From the NCBI GenBank assembly GCA_946699065.1, contig CAMPDV010000112.1:496001-560000 (forward strand): 64,000 nucleotides of DNA, written 5' to 3'. A program made the translations under genes and the position numbers. Below the pieces are notes generated by a model. It saw only the letters and a program-made list of their open reading frames with translations, searched no databases and was not told the origin of the DNA. Below are positions 24,549-35,997 of this stretch, piece by piece. Within the stretch, counting starts at the first letter, position 1; each line of letters starts with the position of its first letter. Origin of the DNA: Loxodes magnus. Its lineage: Eukaryota > Ciliophora > Karyorelictea > Loxodida > Loxodidae.

Positions 24549-26201
24549 ATGAAAAGCAGGCATGCTTAATTCTAAGATTTGGTAGTTTAATAATAGTTTG
24601 AAAGTTCAAGCTCCAACTAGTCTTTTGAGCGAGGGAATTAATAAATTAGCTAAAGTATGAGAAGTGATTCTAGCACGTTTCAGTAATTACAGGATTTATG
24701 CAAATTTGAGTTTCGACTTATTAGGAAATATTTGCTAATTGCTGCACTTTAAATTGCTAACTTGGGCTTCTAAATAGCCAATCATTGGTATTTAGGAGGT
24801 TTTCTAGGTAATAATGTAAAATTTGATTTTTACGGCTCTTAGAACTTTTTTATTTTTGGAAGCTTCTTTGGAGTTTTAGTTGGTTCAATAGTGTCAGATA
24901 TTTGGGGTAGGAAAAAGATTCTGATAGTGAATATTATAGTACTCATTAACGTTAACATTTCCTTTCTATTTGATTTCAATTAATTGACCACGTTCTTCAT
25001 CTTTGGAGCTACAATTGGATCTGATATCATAAACTTGTAGATTTTCGTTCATGAATTTTTGCCTGTTAGTTCAAAGTTTAAAATTAATGCTGTTATGATA
25101 GCCGGTAGTTGATTTACTGGAGTCTTGATTGGAACTATTATAAATATATGAGAACTTAACTTTAAATATCCAATTTTTATAGTTTTTTTGATTATATTAT
25201 TTGTAACTAGAATGATACTACCTGAAAGTCCATAATGGCTCATCAGAAATGGATAAATTAGAAAGGCCGAACAAGTAATTTGTAAGATCAATAAGAAGAA
25301 TGCAATCTCCCCTCTTCCTTAGATCTAGAACTGAACTAAGATAAATTATTTTTACTCCTTAACAAAATATCTGAAGCAGAACTTCAAGTTACTACTACAA
25401 AGCCTTATTTTATACACTTTGTGTTGTCTCTTGTTCCAGTTTCTTTTGTAAAACTAGATTTACTTTAACGATGTAGCCTTTAATGGAATAAAGCAAAGTT
25501 ATTAAGAAAACCTTTACTATATAATATTTGCCATTTTGAACCTATTAAGTATGGTGATCTAGATCGTGTTTGCTGATAAGTTTACTTTAAACTAGTTAGT
25601 ATAGTTTAGTTTCGTGACTACAGGTGTGCTGGTTACAATATTCTCACTGATAGTTGTAACGAATGTGTCTTAGAACTAATGACTGATATTTATTTTTTGG
25701 ATATACGTTATATTTTTTAGTGGCATTTGCTTAAGTGTGACTTCTTTTGTGATCTTAGAATGGCCTTTATTAGTGTAGTAAAATGTGTTTGACCAAGACT
25801 ATATTTAAGGAGTCTTTATCTCCTTATATTATATTATATCCACCATAATCACCTATTATCTCATCCCTTATTCATATTACGCCTTTCATATTCAGGACTA
25901 TGTTTCCTCATGCTATGCTCAAATAATTTTAGGCGTTCTTTTCCTTCTCTTCGGTTTTATCATCAGAGTGACTTAAAAGAAACAATTGAGAAGCAATTTA
26001 TTCCTAGGAGCTGTAGACTAGATAGTAATTGGAGGACTTTCATCAAGATAATTAATCATTAGAACTTCATAGTAGCAAATAGCCTAGGAAAGCTCTGAGT
26101 AGTTTCCTTAGCTAAATCTAAAGGAAGAAAATAAGGAACAAGAGAAAGATAAATATTCAGTTCAAGGTGTCAAAAGCGAAAAATAAAACGCCTTTCTTTG
26201 A
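24549..26201 (+). CDS. Major facilitator superfamily transporter (SLC22 / sugar-porter-like)
   Basis: 550 residues, no intron, TGA at 26199-26201. A Gln/Ser-rich cytosolic N-terminus of about 55 residues precedes twelve hydrophobic segments. The diagnostic MFS loop 2-3 motif reads GSIVSDIWGRKK, and the PESPxWL motif after TM6 reads LPESPQWLIRNGQIRKAEQV, as in organic ion and sugar porters. The C-terminal tail is hydrophilic (NLKEENKEQEKDKYS). A plasma- or vacuole-membrane solute carrier is the likely role; substrate cannot be read from sequence. The upstream ATG at 24549 was preferred to the one at 24657 because the extra residues are natural and in frame. Several Trp (GSWFTG, NIWELNF) are TGA. 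Confidence 0.85.
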
Positions 26202-28219
26202 TTTTAGACAATCTATTAAATAGTGTATCTAATTCTAATTTAAACTAATCATACTCTTGCTTTGTATGGTTATTAAATATCAACTTCTAAGGAAATCTAA
26301 TTAATTATTCTTATATAAGATACTTTTAAGGAGCTTTTATTTTGAGCCTTTTATGGAAATTGTAAAGATAAACTCTTCTTTATTAATAAGCACATTTGTA
26401 CCTTTCATTTTAGTAGATAGCGTTCTATAAAATAGAGAGCTTGTAATTATAGACCATATTAAATGTAATGAGTTTATGCTTTAAAATGGTATAACCATAT
26501 TGATACAATCATATTTATTTTGATGTTTATTAGATGCACTTTTTTAGTACTTCTTTATTTTTGCTTTAACTCACTAATCTTGATTTCATTTATAACTATA
26601 ATCAGATATTGATTAATGTAAATACTCATTGTAGGTATAATTAATATCATAATTTATAGTATGTACTTGTTCTCTAAATCATATTCTATATTTGTACCTA
26701 TAAAGTTATTTCTCTTATTACTTTCTAATTTTTTTTATTTCTCCTACACTAAATCTAAACGTGCTATTTATTTAATCTCCTTACTTCTAAAAGCATTTTA
26801 GAATTAACCAAATTATTTTAATAAACCTTTCAGCTTTAATATTATATCTATCTAAACCTTCCTTTTTCTTATTTATTCTTATTTTATTTTCAATTATTTA
26901 TAGTTCAATCTTATCCTCTTCAAAACTGGTTTCTAGATGTCTTTTTATGTATTAGTAACTAAAGATTTGACTGATCAATCTATACTTTCTTTTTCAGTTT
27001 AATTAGTTTGCTCTATTTCCTTATTAAATGGATATAATTAAGATGTCAGGTAGATTTTCAGCTTATCCATCATTATTTATCTACATAGTCCCGACTTATT
27101 TCTATCTATCCCATCTTTCATTTAATAAACTGCTCTCTGGTTCAATTTTTCGCTCTTTTATTTTCAACTTACTATCTTAATTGGTATTATAGATATAAAT
27201 CAATTGATTAAACTGTAGTTTCTGATATTAAGGGATCAATATTGAGATAATCTATTAAAGTATTTGCTGAATGGGGTATATTCTATCCAGTATAAAATCC
27301 TCTTTTATTATTGTTATCGCTATTTAGAGCCATTACCTCTTCTATAGCTTCTATAAAACCATTTAGTTTCTTAGTAATTACGATAACAAAGAATGTAAGC
27401 TTTATGCTTCTTAGCTTTTTAACTTTGATTGAAGTATTTAGATTTAGATCCTCCAGAGCAAATCTATCCTCTTTTTGTCTTTTAATAGAAATCACTGGGA
27501 TATTCAGAAATTGCTTTAATAAAAAAACAAACTTTCTCAAGGCATTATCACAGTTTTTTTCAACTAGGATATATTAAAAGCATACCAAAAGGAAATATTC
27601 ATACAATTACAGACATAGTAGGCAGATATACCTCAACTATATCAGCTTGGAGTAAGGAATATTCAATATATTAGGAATTACTTAACCTTTATAAGATAGT
27701 AAGGCAAGCACTTCATTATAGAGAATAATAAAGAATATACAAGATGATGAAGACAGGTAGCAAATATAATCCCTTAATTATTGAAAAAATAAAAAACTGA
27801 ATCATTTTATTTACTATCCATGAATAGCCTTTTTTGAGTCTCTTAATTCTTATTTCTAATGGATATATAGCATTAAACTAATTTTCTTTATAGCATCCAA
27901 TAAGAAAAATTTAATATGAAAGACAGAAAAATAGGAATTTAAAGTAGCACACTTAAGGTTTATGCATAATTCAAGCTTTGAATGACATTTTTACCATATT
28001 TTTAAGGAAAAGTCATCTATTCTTGAGATAAAACTCTGTTCTAAAGTAATTAAATAGCTAAAATAGATCTACAAGGTAAATCATAAGGCAATTAAAGATC
28101 AAAAAACAGAGTAGATCTAAGAGATAAAGACATATAGTCTTATCATTCGTCTTGAGCACTAATCTAAACGTCCAAAGCTATTAAATGGGTTTTGAATATT
28201 AAATTAGTTTAAATTAAAA
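26202..28219. other. 2-kb intergenic region, pyrimidine-rich on the plus strand
   Basis: T/C-rich on the plus strand, especially 26550-27250. On the minus strand a frame from about 27700 to 26900 is open if TGA is read as Trp, with a credible segment FALEDLNLNTSIKVKKLRSI, but without domain similarity, start or stop. It could be an unrecognised gene or a decayed one. Confidence 0.4.
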
Positions 28220-29716
28220 ATGATAAGGCCCGGGCAAACAGTCAAAATAAAGGAAATAACAGCGAGTGAAAAGGAGGTCGAAGATTGTGATATCTAGCAT
28301 GTCTTTGAAAGCGACATCAACAAGTTCTATAAAACGAAAAATTTTGTTGACAGACTTTAGATCAAAGTGACTCTGGACAAGCTTTATTCTCTTTAGAAAA
28401 TTGTTCTGAGGACTAATCAAAAATTGTAGCTTTCTATAAGTTTTGTATCAGGTTAGGATTCACTAGAACTAGCGAAAAACTACATAGTTGAAGAAAATTC
28501 AACCTAAACAGGGTGGAGACAAAACTAGATACTCGTTCAAACGTAAGAGCATGAAAGGAAATTCAAAGGTAACTTACTTATCTTTGATTTTACTTCATCA
28601 AAGACTGAGCAAATATGCATTAATCAAATATCTATCGAAGAAGCAAAATAGACTGAAAGGCAAAGCTGGCAATCTAGGATTGCAATCTAGCCAAAAAACA
28701 ACTTGTAAAATAAGAAAAAGCAAATGTTAAGTATTCAAGGTAATAAAAATAGCAATGATAATCAGAGAGATAAAAGTGGACTGTAATGCATTCTGGAAAA
28801 AGACTAGAATTAAAGTCACCAAAAAGAGAATTTTCAAATCACAACGGAGAAGTTTCTGAATTAGTTTGAAAAAGAAATTCCTCCTAGTAGCGATTAAAGA
28901 GAAGTAAAGGATTTGACTGATAAGCAAAACAACCAGGAAAATATTTACTCTAGCGAATGTAAAATTAAATAATCCAACTAGAGTAAGCAATGCTTAAGTG
29001 TGTAGAGTTCAAATATATAAAGAGGCTATATTATAAATGATAAGAAAAAGGTGATAGCTGAAGTAAAACCTATGTGAGATCATATTAACTTCATGCAGGG
29101 AAGAGTAATCTGTTAAAGTGGCTTGATGGAGAGCTAAAGAAAGCTATTAAAAGGCTATGTAGATTCTATGAGTGGAGTTTATTCAGAAAAATACATAGAA
29201 GAATGCAGTTTTATTGTAATTGATAAAGTAGAAAATGTTAAAATCCCAATTCAGTAAATAGAGCAAAGCCAGGCTCCTTTTATTCATATTAGCTATTTCT
29301 TCACCATTACTAGAAGAAGGTAATTAATTAACATTGCTGGATGATAATTTGATAAAAGTCAGATTTTAGCAGTCAGAAATTAGTAAAGAGAAGAGTGACT
29401 GAAGAATAGAAGATTATTAGAGTAATATTTGCCTCCTAAAATTGATTAACAGATCGCAGACTGTTCTAAACTTGAGCATTTTAAAGTGAAATAAAATAAA
29501 ATTGATAAGGATAACATAGAAGAATTGGAAATATGCTAAAGGGATAAATGCTATAACTTCTAGAAGGAAAAAGTAGTAAAATTGCATCATAGCAAAGCTT
29601 AGAACAAAATGGATGTAGAGGAAGAAGAAAGTATGGAAGGTGAAAATAATAGTTAAACTCCAGAGCGAAGCGAAATGAACGAAATCTCGGGAATAAGAAA
29701 TTATCCTTCTACTTGA
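28220..29716 (+). CDS. Protein with a possible BRCT domain, XRCC1-like layout (tentative)
   Basis: 498 residues in one frame from ATG 28220 to TGA 29714-29716. The first 100 residues look like a beta-sandwich (FVDRLQIKVTLDKLYSLQKI, then LQLSISFVSGQD), similar in length and pattern to the XRCC1 N-terminal DNA-repair domain. A long Gln/Asn/Lys-rich disordered linker follows (about 160-280). A segment at about 285-380 resembles BRCT (INFMQGRVICQSGLMESQRK, then GVYSEKYIEECSFIVID). The tail is acidic (MDVEEEESMEGENN). The layout suggests an XRCC1-type repair scaffold, but similarity is weak and another BRCT protein is possible. Coding status is supported by a long frame with higher GC than its flanks. 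Confidence 0.6.
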
Positions 29717-31062
29717 TTTTTTTGTTTGATTATGAGTTAATAATTAGCATTTAAACATACATTATTCAACTAACTACTTTCAATTACTATATACTAGCTT
29801 TAGATTAATCAATAGATCAGATAAAGATAGTAAGTCCTTTTAGCTTTATAATTACTATTCTTCAAAAATGAGAATTCTATTATCTTAACTAAGCTCTAAA
29901 TGTAATGCTTATCATGGCTATTGAGAAGTAAAGTTCGCTTATTGCTAACAAAAAAGCCTTAGTTTGAAGAGATTGAATATCCTTATTCAGTCTTTTTAAG
30001 ACCACTTATCTGCTATCAATTATCAAGTACATTTCCATAATTTTATTAGCTGAAGTATTATACATAGGTTAGATGGCTAAAAGCCTAGTCAAATGATTTA
30101 ACTACACATATATATTAGAAAGCACATAAGAAGTAGATAGTCAAATTTAATATCTACAACATTTAGTGATATTAGTACCATAAAATCTCATAGTTAGTCA
30201 AACAATTAACAAGAGCATAGATAAACTGGACTAGAATCAACAATCTAATACCTTAGAAGTTTAAGAGTAGTCCTAGTGTAATTCCTATAAAGATATAATA
30301 ATAATATACTTTAAATAAAATACACATTATGTAACTATCATTATGCTTCTAGATAATAAAGAAGCTAATCTATTATTATATATAAGAGCTTTATTTTCTA
30401 TAAGTACCTGTATAGTAAGGGAAGGATTTTGTAGTTTTAGGAAGTGTTGAATAAATAATGCATAATACACCCTTTATATAAAAAGTGTTAAAACATTGAA
30501 GTTAAAGATGGGAAAATGTAATAAATCTTCCTAGAAAATAGCTTTTATTATACAAGCTTAAGGATAATAAGAAAGCACTGCATTTGTAAAATTATATAGA
30601 TAATGAACATAAAAAGCTTTGTAGAAGGAAAATTTTATAAAATTACCCAACATTAAATTTCATATAACTAAGTGTTAAAAGCATCATAAAGGAAACTGAG
30701 ATATGAAGATGCTAGCTTTTTGATTGTATATCTATACAAAGAAGATCATTAGATCATGTCTTGCTATATAAGGATTAAGAAGCGAGATTCTGCAGCATAT
30801 TATACGGAGTTCTTCCTGCGTTTAAAAAGAATAGTCTAGTTTGCTAATTTCTGTTCAATATTTTTTAATATTAAATGAGAAATTTAGAGTAAAAGCACTG
30901 ATAAAAATGACATAATAGTGAGCTAAAAAACTTGATTTTTTAATTTTAAGAAGTTAATCTTAAATACGACAGTGAGAAGTATAGTAACAGTTAAAGTATT
31001 GACACGAAGAATTCTAGTATTAGATATTAAAAATATAAATTTAAGATCTACTTTAAAGCTGT
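29717..31062. other. 1.35-kb intergenic region, convergent
   Basis: AT-rich spacer between the stops of the BRCT-like gene (+) and the small membrane protein (-). No gene, RNA or repeat is seen. Confidence 0.55.
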
Positions 31063-31536
31063 TCAGACGATTTTTAACTTCCTATAAATAAAGTTAGAGT
31101 AAGCTGTGTCGGAAGTTGAGTGCTTATAGTTGAAGGAAGTTCCAATTGGACATGTATGAGCGAGAACATTTTCATCTCTCAATCTCTTATAGAACTTTCT
31201 AGTCTCAGTTTCTCTTCCATCTATTTTATCTTGAAAATAGTTGATAAAAGGTCTAGGAATTCTATTGTGATATTGTCTACCAAGGAACCAGAAAAATGCA
31301 ATGGGGAGGAAGAAGCCAATACCGAAAGAAACAAACATTGATCCACCATTCGAGATATCTGGGTTCTATAACTCAGGAATATATTCAATCTAAATTCCGT
31401 CGTATACCCAAACATGAAGATCAAAAATCGAAAGCATTCTCTTATGTTGATAAAATCCTGGGAAAGGATGATCAGGATGATCATGGCCTCTTATTGGTAA
31501 TCTTTAAACTACTCTTCTTCGAAGAATATTAGCCAT
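31063..31536 (-). CDS. Small single-pass membrane protein, possibly mitochondrial
   Basis: 157 residues, ATG 31536 to TGA 31063-31065, no intron. The N-terminus is Arg-rich without acidic residues (MANILRRRVVQRLPIRG), as in mitochondrial targeting peptides. A His/Pro-rich stretch (GHDHPDHPFPGFYQH) follows, then one membrane helix (MFVSFGIGFFLPIAFFWFLG, about residues 72-91) and a 65-residue basic tail. Size, presequence-like start and single helix resemble accessory subunits of respiratory complexes, which are abundant and divergent in ciliates, but I cannot match it to a named subunit. Base composition is more GC-rich than its flanks and the frame needs few TAR codons, so coding status is firm. 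Confidence 0.75.
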
Positions 31537-31718
31537 TTTATTATTTAAACTTTTCCTTTCTTCCTAGTTATTGAAATTAATTAATTTAAATCTTTTAATG
31601 CAAAATTTACCTAATTCCATTGCCTAATACTTTATATATTAAATCAGATAGAAGAACATATAAGTAAATCTAGCATCTTTTATGTTTGTTTGAATATTTA
31701 ATTAAAATAAAATTAATT

Positions 31719-33728
31719 TCAGTACAGCTTTTTTATTTTATTCTGCTTCATTTGTAACAATTTTTTCATTTCTTCAAAAGTTTTGGCTCTTGATGTCTTA
31801 TTTTATGTTTAGTCCTAGTTTCCTTCGTTATCCTGCTGCCTTCGATATTAAGTAAACATTGGAGCTCTTAATTGATCCTCTTTATATCCTATTTGGTTAT
31901 TATTTTCTTGAGATAATTCTCGTTTCCCTGACATTTATCTTTCCATTTTTCTTTCTTAGGATTCTTCTCTCTATTCTCGTCTTTCTACTGAGATTTCTCG
32001 AGGAGTTTTTCGCTCTTACGAAACGTCTTTTTTTCTTGGGGTTCTTTCTTTAGAAGTTTCTTTTTGACCCAGTCTTTCGAAAGATTTGTCTCTATAAAGA
32101 GGTTTATTAGTTTTCTAAGGAGTGGTATTCTCTGGAGAATTCTCTGAAGGATATTAAGCTAAAAGATCTGGTTTGCTACCATATTTAGGCTTTTGCTACA
32201 GCAGAAATTCCTACTTTACATTCTTAGATATTTAAGGAGGCTTTTGAAAATTATTTTTAGTTACTAAGGTATTAAAAATCATTTGCGGGGGTTCTTGCTC
32301 TTTAAACTTTCTCTAGGTTGTAGTAGGACTTTTATCCTTATAACTAGGTGACTTGGTCACATTTTTTTGGATATCAGGTAGTTACGTAGAAGATGTATTC
32401 TAATAACCGGCACTTATAAAGTCTGAAAAAGTACTTGGCTTTATATCACACTATCTTGGTTCAGGAGTAGTTTCTCTTGAAAACTGCTTTGCTTGCTAGT
32501 TCTATTCTTACTTCCTTTATAGCATTTCATATTTCTACTATATCTCTTTGCTTTATTTCCTTTCAACTTTTATTTACGTAGTTAAATTACTAACTTAAGA
32601 CTATAATTCTTTGAGCTATTGCTGAAGAAGCATGTTTTACTTCTAGAATTGCTCATTTTCCTAGCTTTTTTCATTCTGCATTCGAGCGATTTCTTATTTA
32701 AGGGATAAGATTTCATTTTCCTTCTCAGTGATATTGACTCTAAGTTCTTATATTTCTTCCTCTTTTTATTTGAGTAGTTATGACGAAATTGACTGATCTT
32801 GATTAATAGTGTCCTAAGTGCTTTCACTGAGTTATCCTATTTATTGTTCCATTTACTTTAGTTCATCTTCCTTTTTTTTAAGTATCTAGGCATGCATCCT
32901 AAGCTATGTCTCTCTTATTCTTAAGTTGACCTATGGTAGCTATAGTAAGTCTTCGATGCATGGTCTTTCATTTTGGTTTACTGTTATCATTCATTTGATA
33001 GCTCGAAATAATTCTTCGCTATATCTGCTTGGAATTCTCTCGAACTTACCTTATCTTATTTTCATTGCTAATGCTAAATGATTTTATGCTTCAAACGGAG
33101 GAGATAAGCTAGCCATTTCATATACCAAGCATCCTAAAGATCATATATCTGACTTTTCATTATACTTAGCTTCGTTTATTTGCTCTGGAGACATATAATA
33201 TGGAGTTCCAACATGAGTATACGCAAATTATGACTCTTCATGCAGAACTCTCGAAAGACCGAAATCTCCTAATTTTACATTTTTCTAGGAATCAAAAAAA
33301 ATATTAGTTGGTTTGAGGTCTCGATGTAGTACTTTTCCTTCCTTCCTTCGATGGCATTCATTCAAAGCTTGTACTACTTAAGTAAAAATTTTCCATATTG
33401 AATCTTCCTGAAAATATTCCTTGTCTCTTTTATACTTCTTTATAAGCAAGCCAAGATCACCACCTTCACAGTATTCTTAGATAATATAAATTTTAGCAGT
33501 GGCTTTATCAATGATTCTGTCATAGTATTTTACAATGTTAGGATGACTTAACTCTCTCAAAATATTTACCTCCGAAACAAGTTGCAATTTTTCTTTTTCT
33601 GACATCTTCCCATAGTTAAGTTCCTTCCAGACCAGTATTTAACCATCTGATATTCTTCGGATTTTATAAACATGCCCAAAAGAGCCTTTTCCTATTTAAG
33701 CTAGAACTTCGAAATTTTCCAATTACAT
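31719..33728 (-). CDS. NIMA-related (NEK) serine/threonine kinase with C-terminal coiled coil
   Basis: 669 residues, no intron, ATG 33728 to TGA 31719-31721. The kinase domain spans residues 6 to about 265: glycine loop IGKGSFG (12-18), Lys35 in VWKEL, HRDLKPTN (135-142), then LGDFGLSR. GTPYYMSPEQ, SDIWSLGCL (Trp is TGA at 33141-33143) and NERPCIEDLL follow. KVLHRDLKPTNIF and the GKFERIPSRYSEEL end segment are typical of NEK2-type kinases. A leucine-rich coiled coil (about 285-400) follows, as in Nek2, then a Ser/Pro/Lys/Arg-rich disordered tail with SFERL and TPRKKD repeats. NEKs act at basal bodies and cilia and in mitosis; ciliates have many. It diverges from the tetraspanin-like gene across 31 bp. 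Confidence 0.93.
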
Positions 33729-33759
33729 TTTTATTAAATGAAGATAAAATTTAAGTAAG
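33729..33759. promoter_or_regulatory. 31-bp divergent promoter region
   Basis: Only 31 bp (A/T-dominated, with a single short G-containing patch) lie between the NEK start codon on the minus strand and the tetraspanin-like ATG at 33760 on the plus strand. Both 5' untranslated regions must be minimal unless transcription starts inside the opposite gene. Confidence 0.6.
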
Positions 33760-34459
33760 ATGCAAGCTTTTGATAGCGAAAGCTAAAAGCCTGTTCATGG
33801 TAATACTTGTCTCTACTTTTTGTATATGATAGCTAATCTAGCCCTTTGTCTCATAGGTCTGGGTACTATTGCTGTAGGTATTTACTTATGCACTGAAACT
33901 AAGACTTTTGACTGGTTTAATGGCTCTTTTATATTAGTTGGTTTGCTTACAGTCTGTGTTGCATGGCTAGGATGCCATACTAGATACTCTTCTGTCAAGA
34001 TCTTCTTTTACATTATGCTGCTAATTCCTATCTTTTTAGTTCAGCTTGGTTTTAGTGTTGGACTGATTTTATATACCAATGATTTTGCTGAAATAGTAGC
34101 TTAGCATGGAAGTTCAGAGAACTTCAATTAATTAAAGAAGAAAGCGGAGCAGCATGCTCAACAGACTGAGATTTATTTGATAGTGGCGTGCTGCGTCATT
34201 TTTTCTTGTATTGGGATCTCCTGCTGATATAGAGGAAGCTTGTCTGATGAAAGATTTATGACTGATTTAAGAAGAAATTTTGACAGGAAAAACTCAGGGA
34301 CTTATGGACCTACTCCTAAAACCGATGAGAAGAGGTAATTTCTATATTAGAAGGTATCTTTTAACTTAATTAGTATCCAACACTGGAAAAGAAGGCAAAA
34401 GATAGAGAGCGAAACTATTAGAGGCTCTGATTATTTCTTAGCTAACTCGTCTTTATTGA
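33760..34459 (+). CDS. Tetraspanin-like four-helix membrane protein
   Basis: About 227 residues with one 16-nt intron (34335-34350) and TGA at 34457-34459. There are four hydrophobic helices: CLYFLYMIANLALCLIGLGT (about 16-40), a second with FILVGLLTVCVAWLGCHTRY, a third from FFYIMLLIPIFLVQLG, and a fourth LIVACCVIFSCIGISCWY. The SVGLILYTND end of TM3 and the polar cytosolic tail fit tetraspanins, but the large loop is only about 35 residues and lacks the Cys-Cys-Gly motif, so it is a divergent or reduced member. The start ATG gives a 15-residue cytosolic leader. The C-terminal 40 residues depend on the intron and are less certain. Confidence 0.72.
34335..34350 (+). other. 16-nt intron in tetraspanin-like gene
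   Basis: GTAATTTCTATATTAG. Removal leads to TGA at 34457-34459; retained, the frame runs on into AT-rich sequence. Confidence 0.6.
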
Positions 34460-35997
34460 AGTTTTCACTTAAATCTAGCTTTTTTATTACTTCACTAGTA
34501 CATTTTCTGTCTCTAAACATACGCTTCCTCACTCTCTTCATATCTTAACATATAATACCATTCCACTTCAGCCTCTTACTATAAATATCATGTGTAGATA
34601 TACTTTGGGTATCTAGCTTAAATACTGTGCCTTTTACACTAATCTTGTTTAAAATAGGTAGAATAAGCTGCAAAGATTCAAATTAACTATAAAAGGAAGA
34701 GCAAACTACAGTAAGCTGAACTATTATGGATAATAGCTGCCATTATAAAATAGAGGCTATAGCGTATCTCAGTTAGATACTACTTTGAGGAGTTAGCAAG
34801 AATACTTTATAATAGTGATAAAACTTGGATTAGTCAATATACATTGGGATGAAATTAATTACCTATTAATATATAAGTAATAATGAAGTTCGCTTGGATA
34901 AACTAGGAAATTGAAAATACCTTGCAGTAGATTATTTTCAATATACCTATTCCTAACTATAAGGAACATTCCATTTTGCATGTGTTTAGCTTTGATATTA
35001 GAGAGTGGAATATTGAGCATTAGAGTTATTTTTAAAGGCATATTATTACTTATAAACCATCGTCAAAAATTTCAGACATACTATAGTCATTAACATTATA
35101 AGCGTATATGAGTACAACAAGGTAGGTCGTTTGGTAGGTTTTAACTTTAAATAGAACCTAGAAATTAATTCTGGTAATGGACTGATTAGAGATTAATCTA
35201 GGAGTTCAACATAAAATATAAGAGATATACTATTAAGTAATTAAAAGTTACTAGTTTACTTATTTATTATTACTTATTTGAATATTCTTAGTCTAAGTTA
35301 TATTTTTAATTAGCTAAAAAGATTTTATTTAGAGAAGTAATATCTTTAAGGGTCAAAAATAAGAAACTTATAGCAAGATAGATATATTAGCAATATTTTA
35401 GTCGTTTGGTGTAAATCTAGTTTTGTAAGAGATTAAGAAAAAGACACTGCTTGTTTTAATGAAGAAGAGGTTGAAGAGAGATAGAGCAGAATATTTTACC
35501 CTAAAGTGAAATTATAAAAAAGTGTAGCAAAAGCAAAATCAAAAGAGCAAAAGAAAAGAAGCTATTTTAATATAAATGCTATCTCATATTTATAATCAAG
35601 TGTAATGTATAAACGAAACTATCATCATTTAGCGACGCTACAGAGATATTTTCTATTTCGAGGAATAATAAAAAAAGATTTGCTTTGATATACCCAAAAG
35701 AATAAAAGTCAGAAATAATAGTTTAGGGTATGAGCTTTTTTCTATCCATCTAGAAGTTACTTTTTAGAGTAAGTTAATTGTATGCACAACAAGGTTTTCA
35801 TCTAATAATAATTAAGTCAGTTTAAAATTTTTAAGACATAAATATCTTCTATGAAATAGTAAAGCCAAAATAACCCATTAGAAAATATCTAGTCTCTATA
35901 GAGAAAGAATTAAAATATTATTTTGGGGTAGATCATCAAAGGAATAAATATCCAGTTAGATAAATATTTTATATTATATTTTCATTAAAAGGAAAAT
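34460..35997. other. 1.5-kb intergenic region
   Basis: Mostly AT-rich. A purine-rich frame starts at ATG 35459 (MKKRLKRDRAEYFTLKWNY) and stays open for about 130 codons to near 35850, with one internal TGA. It may be a small gene, but composition alone could produce it. Confidence 0.35.
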
